A stretch of 64,000 bases of DNA from the NCBI GenBank assembly GCA_034416335.1, contig DAOULV010000022.1:162890-226889 (forward strand), read 5' to 3'. The stretch comes from MGML01 sp034416335. Its GTDB lineage: Bacteria; Chloroflexota; Dehalococcoidia; Dehalococcoidales; UBA2162. Under the pieces are notes generated by a model, which saw nothing but the letters and a program-made list of their open reading frames with translations, did not search any database and had not been told where the DNA came from. A program made the position numbers and the translations under genes. Below, piece after piece: positions 15,707 to 25,400 of this stretch; the first letter of the stretch is position 1; each line of letters starts with the position of its first letter.

Positions 15707-16249
15707 TTATCCGGATGGTTTTATCCTGACCGGGATTCCTGAGACCATGAGGTATACTTCATCGCAGAAAGCGGCAAGTATGCTGTTAGCCTTGCCGAGG
15801 ATATCGCGGTAGAACCTGCCGGCTTGGTTTGCCGGGACGAGCCCGAGTCCAACTTCGTTGGTGACGATGATGAAGTCTTTGTCCAGGTTCTCCATACAAT
15901 CGATCAAGTCGTTAATCTCGGCAGTTACGGCTTCTTCTATCTGCTTCTCGTCGAGATTTTCGCCAAACCGGTTGAACACGGCGTTGACCAGCAAGGTAAT
16001 ACAGTCGAGGAGGACGACCTGATTATCACCGGCATTCCCGCGGATACTTTCTCCGACGCCGGCCGGTGTTTCCAGAGTTGTCCATAAAGCAGGCCTGTTT
16101 TTCCTGTGTTCCTCGATACGCCGCCGCATTTCGTCGTCGCCTGCTTCGGCGGTGGCAACGAACAGCACTTTTTCAGCCGATTTCCCGGCGAGTGCCTGAG
16201 CGTAGTTGCTCTTGCCGCTTCTAGCTCCGCCTGTAATCAGTACGTTAAT
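15707..16249 (-). CDS. cobU: Adenosylcobinamide kinase / adenosylcobinamide-phosphate guanylyltransferase
   Basis: The P-loop ITGGARSGKSNYAQ is at the N-terminus, which requires a start upstream of the first GTG at 16168. In that frame the only start with a proper ribosome site (GAGAGG, 7-8 nt spacing) is ATT at 16249, giving MNVLITGGARSGKS and 180 aa, normal for the family. CobU phosphorylates adenosylcobinamide and then adds GMP for CobS. The later motifs LLDCITLLVNAV and IIVTNEVGLGLVP are typical. It is the last gene of the cob operon, 14 bp after the Dph6-like gene. Confidence 0.88.
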   Translation of the reverse strand: MNVLITGGARSGKSNYAQALAGKSAEKVLFVATAEAGDDEMRRRIEEHRKNRPALWTTLETPAGVGESIRGNAGDNQVVLLDCITLLVNAVFNRFGENLDEKQIEEAVTAEINDLIDCMENLDKDFIIVTNEVGLGLVPANQAGRFYRDILGKANSILAAFCDEVYLMVSGIPVRIKPSG

Positions 16250-16263
16250 TTCCGGTACCTCTC

Positions 16264-16941
16264 TTATTTATCTATCAGTTCGCTTTTCTGTATTTCAAGG
16301 AACCAGTAGCCGTTGTTATAGCGGTTTACCGTTTCCTGTATCTCGATGCGTTTATTGAATATCGGCCCGTCGATAACCAGCGTATGAAACTCACCCATCT
16401 CGCCGCAGGTCGTTACATCGGTCGTTTTCTGCATTTCCGCGATATCAGCGAGAAAGTCCGTGTCCAGCTTCCTTCCCAGCCATTCCTCGCCGAAGTAGTC
16501 CTTGTTGCAGGCCGTTATGACAGCGACGAATCCCTGTCCTATGAAGTCGTTCATAATGTCGTCCTGTGACAGATGCCACAGCGGAAGGTGGGCGGTGATA
16601 CCCGAACGGGCGCATATATCCTCTACCCACTGACGATGATGGTCGGTTTCAATATCGCCGAAGACACCGCCTTCTATACCGTCCTTCTTCATTTCCGTTA
16701 CAGCCCTGGTGAAATCGTCCTCGTAAGTATCCAGGGTCGAAGGATTATGCAGAAGAGGGATACCCATCGCCGCCGATTGCTGTTTCAGTGCTTCCGGAGG
16801 AAAGCGGTGGAACCATGACCATTCGTCTTTCTCGTCCATCATGCTCATCAGAAAACGGACGTCCATACCGCTTTTCATTGCCTTGTAACAGGCGTAACAG
16901 CCGTCTTTACCGCCGCTCCAGGAAACAAACACTTTCTGCAT
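16264..16941 (-). CDS. Dph6-type ATP pyrophosphatase (diphthine-ammonia ligase-like)
   Basis: 225 aa from the ATG at 16941 (a GTG 18 bp upstream is less likely). The PP-loop motif SWSGGKDG is at the start and the conserved CGEMGEFHTLVIDGPIF block near residue 190. This is the COG2102 family, whose eukaryotic and archaeal members amidate diphthine on EF2. Bacteria lack diphthamide, so the substrate must be different. Its position between cobC and cobU, with gaps of 23 and 14 bp, points to a link with cobamide or lower-ligand metabolism, but this is inference from context. Confidence 0.8.
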   Translation of the reverse strand: MQKVFVSWSGGKDGCYACYKAMKSGMDVRFLMSMMDEKDEWSWFHRFPPEALKQQSAAMGIPLLHNPSTLDTYEDDFTRAVTEMKKDGIEGGVFGDIETDHHRQWVEDICARSGITAHLPLWHLSQDDIMNDFIGQGFVAVITACNKDYFGEEWLGRKLDTDFLADIAEMQKTTDVTTCGEMGEFHTLVIDGPIFNKRIEIQETVNRYNNGYWFLEIQKSELIDK

Positions 16942-16964
16942 AAGTCGGTTACCTTTCACTGTAT

Positions 16965-17573
16965 TTAGTCGTTGAGATAGGACGTATCGTTGAGGAGGTT
17001 GAGTATCGTCCTGCTGTCGTACGTATTAACAATGCTCAGGGAAGCGTTTTCGATGCCCATCTGATACCAGTGACTTTGGTCGATACCCAGCAGTTCGCAG
17101 ATGAGTACCTTGAGAGTACCGCCGTGAGCGACTATCAGGACCGTTTCGTCTTCTTTATAGTCCTCGAGTCTTTTAAGAAATCCGCAGGCCCGGGTGGCAA
17201 ATTCGGCAAAAGTTTCACCTCCCGGAAAACTCAGTCCGGCGGCGAAGTTCATTACGGAGCCGGCTATTTCCGGGAACTGTTCGCGAAGTTCGGTGAACGT
17301 CATCTCTTCGGCTGCGCCGAAGTTCATTTCCCTGAGTTCTTCGGTTTTAATGATCTCGATATCACGACCCGAAACGGCGGCTTCAGCGGTATCGACAGCC
17401 CGTTTCAGGTCGCTGGTATACACGGCATTTATTTCTTCCTTCACCAGGCGTTCACCGAGTTTTCTTACCTGGAGACGGCCTTCGTCGTTGAGTTCGATAT
17501 CGGTATAACCGGCAACCCTGCGATTATTGTTGTGGTCGGTTTGTCCGTGTCTCACCAGCAGAAGTCTGGTCAA
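16965..17573 (-). CDS. cobC: Alpha-ribazole phosphatase-like histidine phosphatase
   Basis: 202 aa with the RHG signature LLLVRHGQTDHN at the N-terminus, second-half His in VLIVAHGGTLKVLI, and Glu in EELREMNFGAAEEM. It belongs to the phosphoglycerate-mutase-like superfamily. Context between cobS and cobU supports removal of the phosphate from alpha-ribazole-phosphate or adenosylcobalamin-phosphate. It begins with TTG after a GGAG ribosome site and lies 18 bp behind cobS. A general phosphatase role cannot be excluded from sequence alone. Confidence 0.85.
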   Translation of the reverse strand: MTRLLLVRHGQTDHNNNRRVAGYTDIELNDEGRLQVRKLGERLVKEEINAVYTSDLKRAVDTAEAAVSGRDIEIIKTEELREMNFGAAEEMTFTELREQFPEIAGSVMNFAAGLSFPGGETFAEFATRACGFLKRLEDYKEDETVLIVAHGGTLKVLICELLGIDQSHWYQMGIENASLSIVNTYDSRTILNLLNDTSYLND

Positions 17574-17591
17574 TATATTCTCCTTTTCCGT

Positions 17592-18365
17592 TTATAGAAG
17601 CCATCCGTTGAAAGCAGCGATACTGGCAATAGACAGTATCCCGGTTTCGGCAAGCTCGTTTAGCGCCCCGTAGGTATCGCCGGTGAGACCGGCGAATTTA
17701 TGTCTGAAATAAGCCGATACCATAACGACCATAATCCAGATTACAGCCATTATTCCGATTCCGACTATATAATAGTAATCCAAATCCGCCCACCATGCCA
17801 ATAACACGGAAATTCCGAGGGTAATTAAGGTTGCTGAGCCTAACCGCGTTCGGGTCACTCCGTCTTTAAACGCCTTCCCCAGACCTTCGTTCAGGGCGTA
17901 GGGATACATTGCCAGCGCGTATACCATCGTCCAGCGGCCGATGACCGGCATAAGCACCAGGACCGGAGCTGTATATGCCTGCGGAATACTGTTAAGGAGA
18001 ATGAATTTTATCAGGAGTAGAAGAATCAACCCGGCGACTCCGAAGGCACCGGTCCGGCTGTCATGCATCACTTTCCAGCGTTCTTCAGCAGGTTTGTTTC
18101 CGGCAAGGCCGTCGCAGGTATCGGCGAACCCGTCGAGGTGCATGGCGCCGGTTATTATTACCAGCAGCACGATTGTCAACCCGCTGGTTACCGCCACCGG
18201 AAGAAACAGGCTGAAAACCCAGTTCATAAAAGCAAGAATTATTCCTATAACCAGGCCTGTTGCCGGAAACCATAGCGTCGAACGCCCCATATCCGCCGCA
18301 GTTTCAGTACGACCGCCGGGAATACGGAATACGGTGAGGAACCTGAGAGCCGTTAAAAAACTCAA
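17592..18365 (-). CDS. cobS: Adenosylcobinamide-GDP ribazoletransferase (cobalamin synthase)
   Basis: 257 aa, hydrophobic throughout with about six to seven membrane segments. The N-terminal LRFLTVFRIPGG and the DGFADTCDGLAG metal-binding motif near residue 82 are diagnostic. It joins the activated corrin ring (from CobU) to alpha-ribazole (from CobT/CobC) at the membrane. Translation starts at a TTG three bases after the cobT stop, with the Shine-Dalgarno inside the end of cobT, so the two are coupled. Confidence 0.92.
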   Translation of the reverse strand: MSFLTALRFLTVFRIPGGRTETAADMGRSTLWFPATGLVIGIILAFMNWVFSLFLPVAVTSGLTIVLLVIITGAMHLDGFADTCDGLAGNKPAEERWKVMHDSRTGAFGVAGLILLLLIKFILLNSIPQAYTAPVLVLMPVIGRWTMVYALAMYPYALNEGLGKAFKDGVTRTRLGSATLITLGISVLLAWWADLDYYYIVGIGIMAVIWIMVVMVSAYFRHKFAGLTGDTYGALNELAETGILSIASIAAFNGWLL

Positions 18366-18368
18366 AAG

Positions 18369-19433
18369 CTACTCCTCGTTACTTTCGGAAACTCCGGCTT
18401 CGGCGAAGGTGGACATACCGGATAAGATTTTCACCGCAGTGTCGCAGAGGAAGATTCCGAGTGCGGCACCCGTGCCTTCTCCCAGCCGCAGGCCGAGGTC
18501 AAGCAGTGGTTCAAGGCCGAGATATTCCAGCATGGCGCGGTGTCCAGATTCAGCGGAGACATGTGACGCAATCATATAGTCCTTTACCCGAGGTGACAGG
18601 GAAGCGGCAATCAGTGCTGCCGCGCCGGAGATAAATCCGTCTATCACCACCGGGATACTCTGGGCAGCGGAACCCAGTATCACTCCGGCGAGACCGCCGA
18701 TTTCATAGCCGCCCACTTTAGCCAGAACGTCCAGCGGTTGTGAAGAGTCCGGTTGATTTACCGAGAGAGCTTTTTCGACTATTGCAGTCTTGTGTTTAAG
18801 CTGGTCGTCGGAGATTCCGGTACCCCTGCCGGTAACCTCGGCCGGTTTTCTTCCGGTGATGACTGCGCAGACGGCACTGCTGGCAGTAGTATTCCCTATA
18901 CCCATATCGCCGGTGCCGACTACATCCAGTCCGCGAGCGATTTCTTCATTTACTATTTCGATGCCGGTTTCAATTGCCTTTACCGCCTGTTCCGGAGTCA
19001 TCGCCGGTCCGGCGGCAATATTGCCGGTACCGGGGGCTACTTTCCGGGATATCAGCTTAGGATTGGATTTCATATCCGAGGCTACCCCGATATCAACGAT
19101 AATATTCCGGGCACCTGCCTGTTTTGCCATTACGTTGATGCCGGCACCGCCGATAAGGAAATTATCCACCATCTGGGCGGTGACTTCCTGGGGCCAGTTT
19201 CCCACTCCTTCGGCAACCACGCCATGGTCGCCTGCCATCGTTATTACCGCTTTATAATTGATCTCCGGTATCGCTTTTCTCTGTATACCGGCAATCTGCA
19301 CGGAAAGGTCTTCGAGCCTTCCCAGACTTCCTTCCGGTTTGGTCAGCAGGTTCTGCCTGGCCCGGGCTTCATCCATTGCTTTTTCATCAAGCGGTTTAAT
19401 CATATCAATGGTGTTCGACAGTAAATCAGACAT
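18369..19433 (-). CDS. cobT: Nicotinate-nucleotide--dimethylbenzimidazole phosphoribosyltransferase
   Basis: 354 aa, normal length. Conserved blocks include KPEGSLGRLEDL (residues 32-43), the AGDHGV motif, GDMGIGNTT near 174 and the catalytic-Glu region at the C-terminus (RLGEGTGAALG). It activates the lower-ligand base by forming its alpha-ribotide. It is the first gene of the cob operon, with an AAGGAG ribosome site 6 bp before the ATG. No cobalamin riboswitch is visible upstream; the next 490 bp hold a dispersed repeat instead. Confidence 0.94.
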   Translation of the reverse strand: MSDLLSNTIDMIKPLDEKAMDEARARQNLLTKPEGSLGRLEDLSVQIAGIQRKAIPEINYKAVITMAGDHGVVAEGVGNWPQEVTAQMVDNFLIGGAGINVMAKQAGARNIIVDIGVASDMKSNPKLISRKVAPGTGNIAAGPAMTPEQAVKAIETGIEIVNEEIARGLDVVGTGDMGIGNTTASSAVCAVITGRKPAEVTGRGTGISDDQLKHKTAIVEKALSVNQPDSSQPLDVLAKVGGYEIGGLAGVILGSAAQSIPVVIDGFISGAAALIAASLSPRVKDYMIASHVSAESGHRAMLEYLGLEPLLDLGLRLGEGTGAALGIFLCDTAVKILSGMSTFAEAGVSESNEE

Positions 19434-19519
19434 TGTTTCTCCTTCATTTTATACAAGTAAAATTGATTAAACTCATTTTAACTTTTTTTCCGAGCGTTTG
19501 TCCAACACTGGAAATTAGC

Positions 19520-19790
19520 GTTCTGTTTGCATTTGATTATTTGTACTTACCTCACCCCTGTCCCCTCTCCAGCCAGTACCAATGACAACTGTTGTTTGTC
19601 TTTTCCGGCTGGAGAGGGGAGTAAACATGAGAGAGGGGCAAAGCCCCTCTCTCAAACACTTTCCCCCTTAAACAGTCGAAATATCTGTGCAGAATACGGT
19701 AACTGTTTAAGGGGGATAAAGGCCTGCCCGCCGCACGAGACTTTGGCAGGCGGGGGGTGAACGTAAAATCACAACTAAAACTGAATAGTA
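19520..19790. repeat. 271-bp dispersed repeat, copy 1 (three stacked hairpins)
   Basis: From TTCTGTTTGCATTTG to CACAACTAAAACTGAATAGTA it matches the element at 41722-42014. Internal palindromes are CCCCTCTCCAGCC...GGCTGGAGAGGGG, GAGAGAGGGGC-AAA-GCCCCTCTCTC (19629-19653) and CCCCCTTAAACAGT...ACTGTTTAAGGGGG. It lies between divergently oriented cobT and the beta-propeller lipoprotein. No ORF of note. Ends are weak inverted repeats of each other. Confidence 0.8.
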
Positions 19791-19860
19791 TCCAAATTCG
19801 ACGAATTTAACAGGTTTAAGACTGAAGTATTATTCACCCGGGAAACTGCTTATACTTTTA

Positions 19861-19889
19861 TTGACATTAACAGGGCGCGTTCCTATGAT
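19861..19889 (+). promoter_or_regulatory. Sigma70-type promoter of the lipoprotein gene
   Basis: TTGACA at 19861-19866, a 17-nt spacer and TATGAT at 19884-19889, about 40 bp before the ATG at 19930. Confidence 0.65.
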
Positions 19890-19929
19890 TGAGAATAAAT
19901 ATCGCAGTATTTTGCTTGAAGGTTAAGTA

Positions 19930-20973
19930 ATGAAACGAATTATATCGGGAATCGTGCTGATATCGTGTCTTGCGCTGATATGTACTTCCTGTTCGGATGA
20001 TACCGGCCCCGAGGGTATTATCAGGCAGCTTACCGAAAATAATTATGACGACATCAGTCCCAAGGTTGATTCCGGACAGGTCGTCTGGTACAGCCATGAC
20101 GGCAATGATTTCGAGATATTCCTGTGGGACAAAGGGAAAATAATACAGATTACCGATAATGAATATGATGATGAAAATCCGGATATAGACTCAGGACAAA
20201 TAATCTGGCGGGGATGGGACGGCGTCGACTACGAGATTTTCCTCTGGGAAGACGGTACAACCAGGCGCCTTACCGACAATGACGTTAACGAAACAGGCCC
20301 CAGAATATCCGGCGGTAACGCGGTCTGGCGTACCTCCGACGATCATGACTGGGACGTCGTCTTCTGGGATGGCGAGGTAAGCCGGAAGATTACCGATAAC
20401 TACTACAATGCCTATGAGGTTGATATAAGCGAAGGGCAGTTAACCTGGCCGATGGAAGACGGGAATGACTGGGAGATATTTTTCTGGGACGGGGAAGCCG
20501 TTCACCAGTTAACGGATAACGATGTAGACGATTACGAACCGCAGATAGACGGCGGCCAGGTAGTCTGGCGAGGCAGCGACGGCAACGATCTGGAAATATT
20601 TCTCTGGGACGGAAATACCGTTCGGCAGATAACCGATAACGAATACCATGACGTCTATCCCCGGATAAGTTCCGGGGAAATTACCTGGCGGGGTCATGAT
20701 GGGAACGATTGGGAGATATTTCTTTACGAAAACGGAGAAATAACGCAGATAACGGATAATGAGTTAAATGATTATGAACCCTGCATAAGCGACGGGAAGG
20801 TGGTATGGTTCGCTTCGGACGGCCAGGACGGGGAGATATACCTCTGGGATGGGAATTCTGTTCAGAAACTTACCGATGATACTAATGACGACCATCGACC
20901 GCAGATAAACAGCGACTATATCGTCTGGCAGGGTAACGACGGCAGCGATTACGAGATATTTCTAAGATATTGA
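19930..20973 (+). CDS. Beta-propeller-like repeat lipoprotein (TolB-type repeats)
   Basis: 347 aa. The signal peptide ends in the lipobox CTSC (Cys near residue 21), so the protein should be lipid-anchored outside the membrane. The rest is eight tandem repeats of about 40 residues with consensus xxITDNEYDDYEPxIDxGQVVWRGxDGND(W/Y)EIFLWDGN, rich in Asp and Trp like TolB/WD40-type propeller blades. Such proteins bind ligands or partners at the surface; no catalytic site is evident. Repeats 5-6 are the most alike, suggesting recent duplication. It has its own promoter and stands alone. Confidence 0.8.
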   Translation: MKRIISGIVLISCLALICTSCSDDTGPEGIIRQLTENNYDDISPKVDSGQVVWYSHDGNDFEIFLWDKGKIIQITDNEYDDENPDIDSGQIIWRGWDGVDYEIFLWEDGTTRRLTDNDVNETGPRISGGNAVWRTSDDHDWDVVFWDGEVSRKITDNYYNAYEVDISEGQLTWPMEDGNDWEIFFWDGEAVHQLTDNDVDDYEPQIDGGQVVWRGSDGNDLEIFLWDGNTVRQITDNEYHDVYPRISSGEITWRGHDGNDWEIFLYENGEITQITDNELNDYEPCISDGKVVWFASDGQDGEIYLWDGNSVQKLTDDTNDDHRPQINSDYIVWQGNDGSDYEIFLRY

Positions 20974-21044
20974 ACCGAGGCCGGATAATAGTGTACTATG
21001 CGGCTTTGGTTGGAGTACCGGTAAGCAATCTATTACATTTGTCA

Positions 21045-21195
21045 TTGCGGAGGCGAAGCCCGCGGCAATCCTTTCACACTTCGTCATTGCGAGGAGTCCT
21101 CGATGAACGGAGTGAATCGAGGCGACGTGGCAATCTCTAGTATTTATCTAGATTGCCACGCCTCGCCTACAGACGGCGAATCTCGCAATGACAAT
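21045..21195. repeat. Inverted pair of CATTGCGAG...GGCAATC repeats
   Basis: TTGTCATTGCGGAGGCGAAG...GGCAATCC is followed by CGTCATTGCGAGGAG...GTGGCAATCTC, then by the reverse form GATTGCCACGCC...TCTCGCAATGACAA, making one long hairpin. It fills most of the 301-bp gap between two genes for surface lipoproteins; no gene seen. Confidence 0.7.
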
Positions 21196-21274
21196 TAGAC
21201 CGAAAGCAAACAGAACCGATAACAGGGAAGATTGACTCCAGTACTCTGCCGTTTTATCCCCATCTGCCGGTATC

Positions 21275-22393
21275 TTACCAGCGGACATCGACGCCCTTTT
21301 CCTGAAGTTCGGGTATGTGGACGTTAATCGATGTATTATCCAGTGGATTTTCCAGCAGAATTATTTCGGTAATCTTTGCCAGAGATTTCAGCGGAGAGAT
21401 ATCGACAACCTGGTTGCGCGCCAGGTTAAGCCGCGTAAGGTTCGGCAGTGAAGCCAGAGGTGAAACGTCGCTGATAAGGTTCTGTTCAAGAAAGAGCCAG
21501 TCAAGACCGGTGCAGGATGACAGGGCTGAAATATCGGACACCTGGTTCCACCTCAGATATAGATTCCGCAGGTTCACGGAGTCGGATAAGGGTGTGATAT
21601 CGCTTATCTGGTTTCCGGTAAGTTCAAGTACAGCCAGGTCGTTCATCGAAGTCAGCGCTGAGATATCCTCGATTTTGTTGAACTCCAGGTGAAGCTCAGT
21701 GATGTTTGTTAATGAACCCAGGGGAGAGATATCCCTTATCTGATTATAACCCAGCCAGAGCGTCTCAAGGTTTTTCAGCGATTCAAGTGGTGAGACGTTG
21801 TTAATCATGTTTTCATTGAGTATCAGGCGAGTCAGTTTTCGCAGCGACTTGAGACCCGAAATGTTCTCGATTTTATTCTTGGTCAGTTCGAGTACGGTCA
21901 GGTTCTTCAGCGATGATAGTTGAGCGACACTCTGAATCTCATTAAATTCCAGTTTCAATTCGGTGAGTTTATCCAGGTCAGCCAGGGGAGAGATATCACT
22001 TATGGAATTCACCCGAAGAGATAATTTAGTCAGGTCCCTCAAGCCTGCCAGGGTAGATATATCCGTTATCCGGTTTTCACTGAGGTCGAGCTCGGTAAGG
22101 CCGGTGCAGTACTGCAGTCCCGTCAGGTCCTCGATATTGCTTTTTGGAGCTGAAAGTGAAGTGATTGATTCAAGGTCTTCGGGTTCGAGAGAGCCGGTGA
22201 ACTTATTGATGGCACTCCGTACGGCAGACTCAAGGTTGGGGTCGGTGAAGGTGACAGAGGTACCGCTCTCTGTTTCGCCCGTATCACCGTCAGCTGTCTT
22301 ATTCGATGTCCCGCCGTCTCCGCCGCACGATGCTGTCACAAGCAGGAGAACGATCAGGGAGACGATTACCAGCCACTTTCCTTTTTTACGCAC
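21275..22393 (-). CDS. Leucine-rich repeat (internalin-type) lipoprotein
   Basis: 372 aa. A lipoprotein signal peptide ends in VTASC (Cys near residue 23), followed by a Gly/Thr/Asp-rich linker. A short helical cap region (FTDPNLESAVRSAINK) leads to about twelve 22-residue LRR units of the form L-xx-L-xx-L-x-L-xx-N-x-I-x-D-I-S-P-L. The FxDPxLExAVR cap and LRR spacing are those of internalin-like bacterial LRR proteins, usually for protein binding at the cell surface. No LPXTG or other wall anchor is present. Adhesion is likely but the partner unknown. Confidence 0.88.
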   Translation of the reverse strand: MRKKGKWLVIVSLIVLLLVTASCGGDGGTSNKTADGDTGETESGTSVTFTDPNLESAVRSAINKFTGSLEPEDLESITSLSAPKSNIEDLTGLQYCTGLTELDLSENRITDISTLAGLRDLTKLSLRVNSISDISPLADLDKLTELKLEFNEIQSVAQLSSLKNLTVLELTKNKIENISGLKSLRKLTRLILNENMINNVSPLESLKNLETLWLGYNQIRDISPLGSLTNITELHLEFNKIEDISALTSMNDLAVLELTGNQISDITPLSDSVNLRNLYLRWNQVSDISALSSCTGLDWLFLEQNLISDVSPLASLPNLTRLNLARNQVVDISPLKSLAKITEIILLENPLDNTSINVHIPELQEKGVDVRW

Positions 22394-22466
22394 AAACCGG
22401 TCCTTTCGGTAAAATGTGTGTCCGGATGTTTCAGCTTAGTATTCGATATCGGTTTTGTCAATGCGA

Positions 22467-25400
22467 TTACTGGTTGGTCTGTACCAGTACGTCATCGACG
22501 AATATTACGTCGTTATCGGCCAGAGCCGTACCGTTGAATTTTATCTTAAAGTTGGATATAAAGTACTGGGAACCAGTGAGACTGGTACTGTAGAAATTCC
22601 AGTTGTTATTGGCACCGTTATTCATATCGTACAGTGTATCCCAGGTGCTTCCGTTGAATACCTGGAACAGGGCTTCACCGCCATCGAGTCTCCTCGGGTA
22701 ATACCAGAATTCTATATAGATGTTATACACGGCCGTACTGGCATCCAGGTCGTCGGAGGTCAGATCGCCCGGTGCATCATACCTTCCTCTGGCGGAATAA
22801 GAGCCGGAATGCTGCTCGTTGGTTCTCTGAGTCCAGGTGGTACCGCCGTTTCCGTCCCAGTTATCGTACCATGGGTCGACTTCAAACCCGTCGTTTATCA
22901 GTGTCAGACCAGTCGGTGTGGCGTTATCTTCGGCCGAATAGCTGCTTTCATTGGCGATGGTGTCGATCGCCGTCACCACGTAGTAATAGGTGATATCGTT
23001 TGAAACCGTATCGTCGGTGTAAGCGCTTATAGTAACCAGACTGGCATTAATCTTGCTGTAGCCGGAACCGCTGGTAGTGCTGCGGTAGACATTATACCCG
23101 GCAATATCGCCTTCGCTGTTGTCGGCCCAGTCGAGGTCGACGTACAGGTCGCCGCCTGTAGCTACCAGAGACGTCGGAGCAGCCGGAGTAGCGTTCGGGG
23201 TGGCATTGTCTTCAGACGAATAGCTGCTTTCGTTGCTGCCGAGGTCGACTGCCGTCACCACGTAGTAGTAGGTGGTATCATTGGAAACCGAATTATCGGT
23301 GTAATTACTGGATGTCAACAGACTTCCATTTAGTTTACTGTAACCGGAACCGCTGGTAGTGCTGCGGTAGACGTTGTAGCCGGCAAAGTCGCCTTCGCTG
23401 TTGTCGGCCCAGTCGAGGTCGACTTCAGCATCATGCGGGGTTGCCACCAGACCGGTGGGCGCTGCCGGAGGTGCGTCGGTCGGCGTAACACTTTCTTCTG
23501 CCGAGTAGCTGCTTTCATGGGCTGCCAGGTCTACTGCCGTCACCACGTAGTAGTAAGTCACGTTACCGGTCAGACCGGTAACGGTATAGTCACTGGTCTC
23601 AAGCAGGCTGCCATTTATCTGCGAATAACCGGAGCCGCTGGTGGTCGAGCGGTAAATATTATAGCCGTCCAGGTCTTCCTCGGTATTATCGTTCCAGTCA
23701 AGGCTTGCCTGTTTATCTCCGGGTGTTCCCGCCAGGCCGGTAGGAGCCGAAGGAGCCGGGTCGGTAGGAGTAGCACTGTCCTCACTCGAGTAACCGCTTT
23801 CCTGAGCCGCCAGATCGACTGCCGTTACCACGTAGTAGTAAGTCACGTTACCGGTCAGACCGGTATCCAGATAGTTGCTGGTTTCCAGCAATACGGTGTT
23901 TATCTTCGAGTAACCACTGCCTGATGTCAGGCTGCGATAGACGTTGTAACCGTCAAGATCGCCCTCAGTATTATCATTCCAGTCCAGACTAACCTGCTTG
24001 TCTCCCGGTGTCGCCGCCAGTCCGGTGGGAGCCGACGGTATCGAATCGGTAGGCGTAGCGCTGTCTTCACCGGAGTATCCGCTTTCGTTAGCGATAGTAT
24101 CTACAGCGGTCACCACGTAGTAGTAGGTCACGCCGCCGGGCAGGTTGGTATCGGTATAGTCGCTGGTCCCTACCAGGCCGGTGTTTATCTTGGAGTAACC
24201 GGAGCCGGAGATAATACTGCGGTAGACGTTGTAGCCGGCGATGTCGCCTTCACCGTTATCGTTCCAGTCGAGGCTAATCTGTTTGTCGCCGGAGGTGGCC
24301 GTCAGTCCCGAAGGCGGCGACGGAGTAGCGTTGGGTGTAGCGTTTACCTCGGTCGAATTATCACTTTCACCACTCATAGTATCCACCGCCGTTACGATGT
24401 AGTAGTAAGTCACGTCGTTGGTCACCGAGTTATCGGTGTAATTGCTGGTCTCTACGAGTGCTCCGTTAAGCTTGCCGTACCCGGAGCCGCTGGTCGTCGA
24501 GCGGTAAACATTGTAACCGTCGAGGTCGGTCTCTGAATTATCGGTCCAGTTAAGCTCGACCTGGGCGTCATGGGGTACTGCGAACAGACCGGCAGGAGCT
24601 GACGGAGGTGGGTCGGTCGGTGTGACGCTTTCTTCGGTCGAGTAACTGCTTTCATGACTGGCAAGGTCGACTGCCGTTACGACGTAATAATAGGTCACGT
24701 TACCGGTGAGTCCGGTATCCAGATAGTTGCTGGTTTCAACCAGTGAGGTGTTTATCTTCGAATACCCTGAACCGCTGGTAAGACTTCGGTAGACATTATA
24801 TCCGTCCAGGTCGTCCTCGGTGTTGTCATTCCAGTCCAGACTCGCCAGAGCGTCACCCGGCGTACCTGCCAGGCCGGTAGGAGCCGATGGAGCCGGGTCG
24901 GTAGGCGTAGCGCTGTCTTCGTTGGAGTCCGTACTTTCGTTGCTGCCCTGGTCGACTGCCCTGACCACGTAGTAGTAAGTAACATTGCCGGTAAGTCCGG
25001 TGTCTATGTAATCGCTGGTCTCCACAACGCTTGTATTGACCTTCGAATAGCCACTTCCTGATGTAAGACTGCGGTAAACGTTGTATCCGTCGAGGTCTTC
25101 CTCTGAATTGTCATTCCAGTCCAGGCTGACCTGCCTGTCGCCGGGTGTGGCCGTAAGTCCCGTGGGGGAGGAAGGAGCCGCATCGGTCGGGGTAGCACTG
25201 TCTTCATTGGAGTCCGTACTTTCGTTGCTGCCCTGGTCGACCGCCCTGACCACGTAATAATAAGTAGTTCCACCGGTAAGACCGGTATCGGTATAATTGC
25301 TGGAGGCGACCAGGCTTGTATTAACCTTCGAATAGCCACTTCCTGATGTAAGACTGCGGTAAACGTTATAGCCGTCCAAATCGCTTTCACCGTTGTCATT

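Noticed and set aside
19434..19929. Cobalamin riboswitch ahead of cobT
   Set aside because: No B12-box or paired GCCACTG/AGGAA core was found on the minus strand; the gap is filled by the dispersed repeat.
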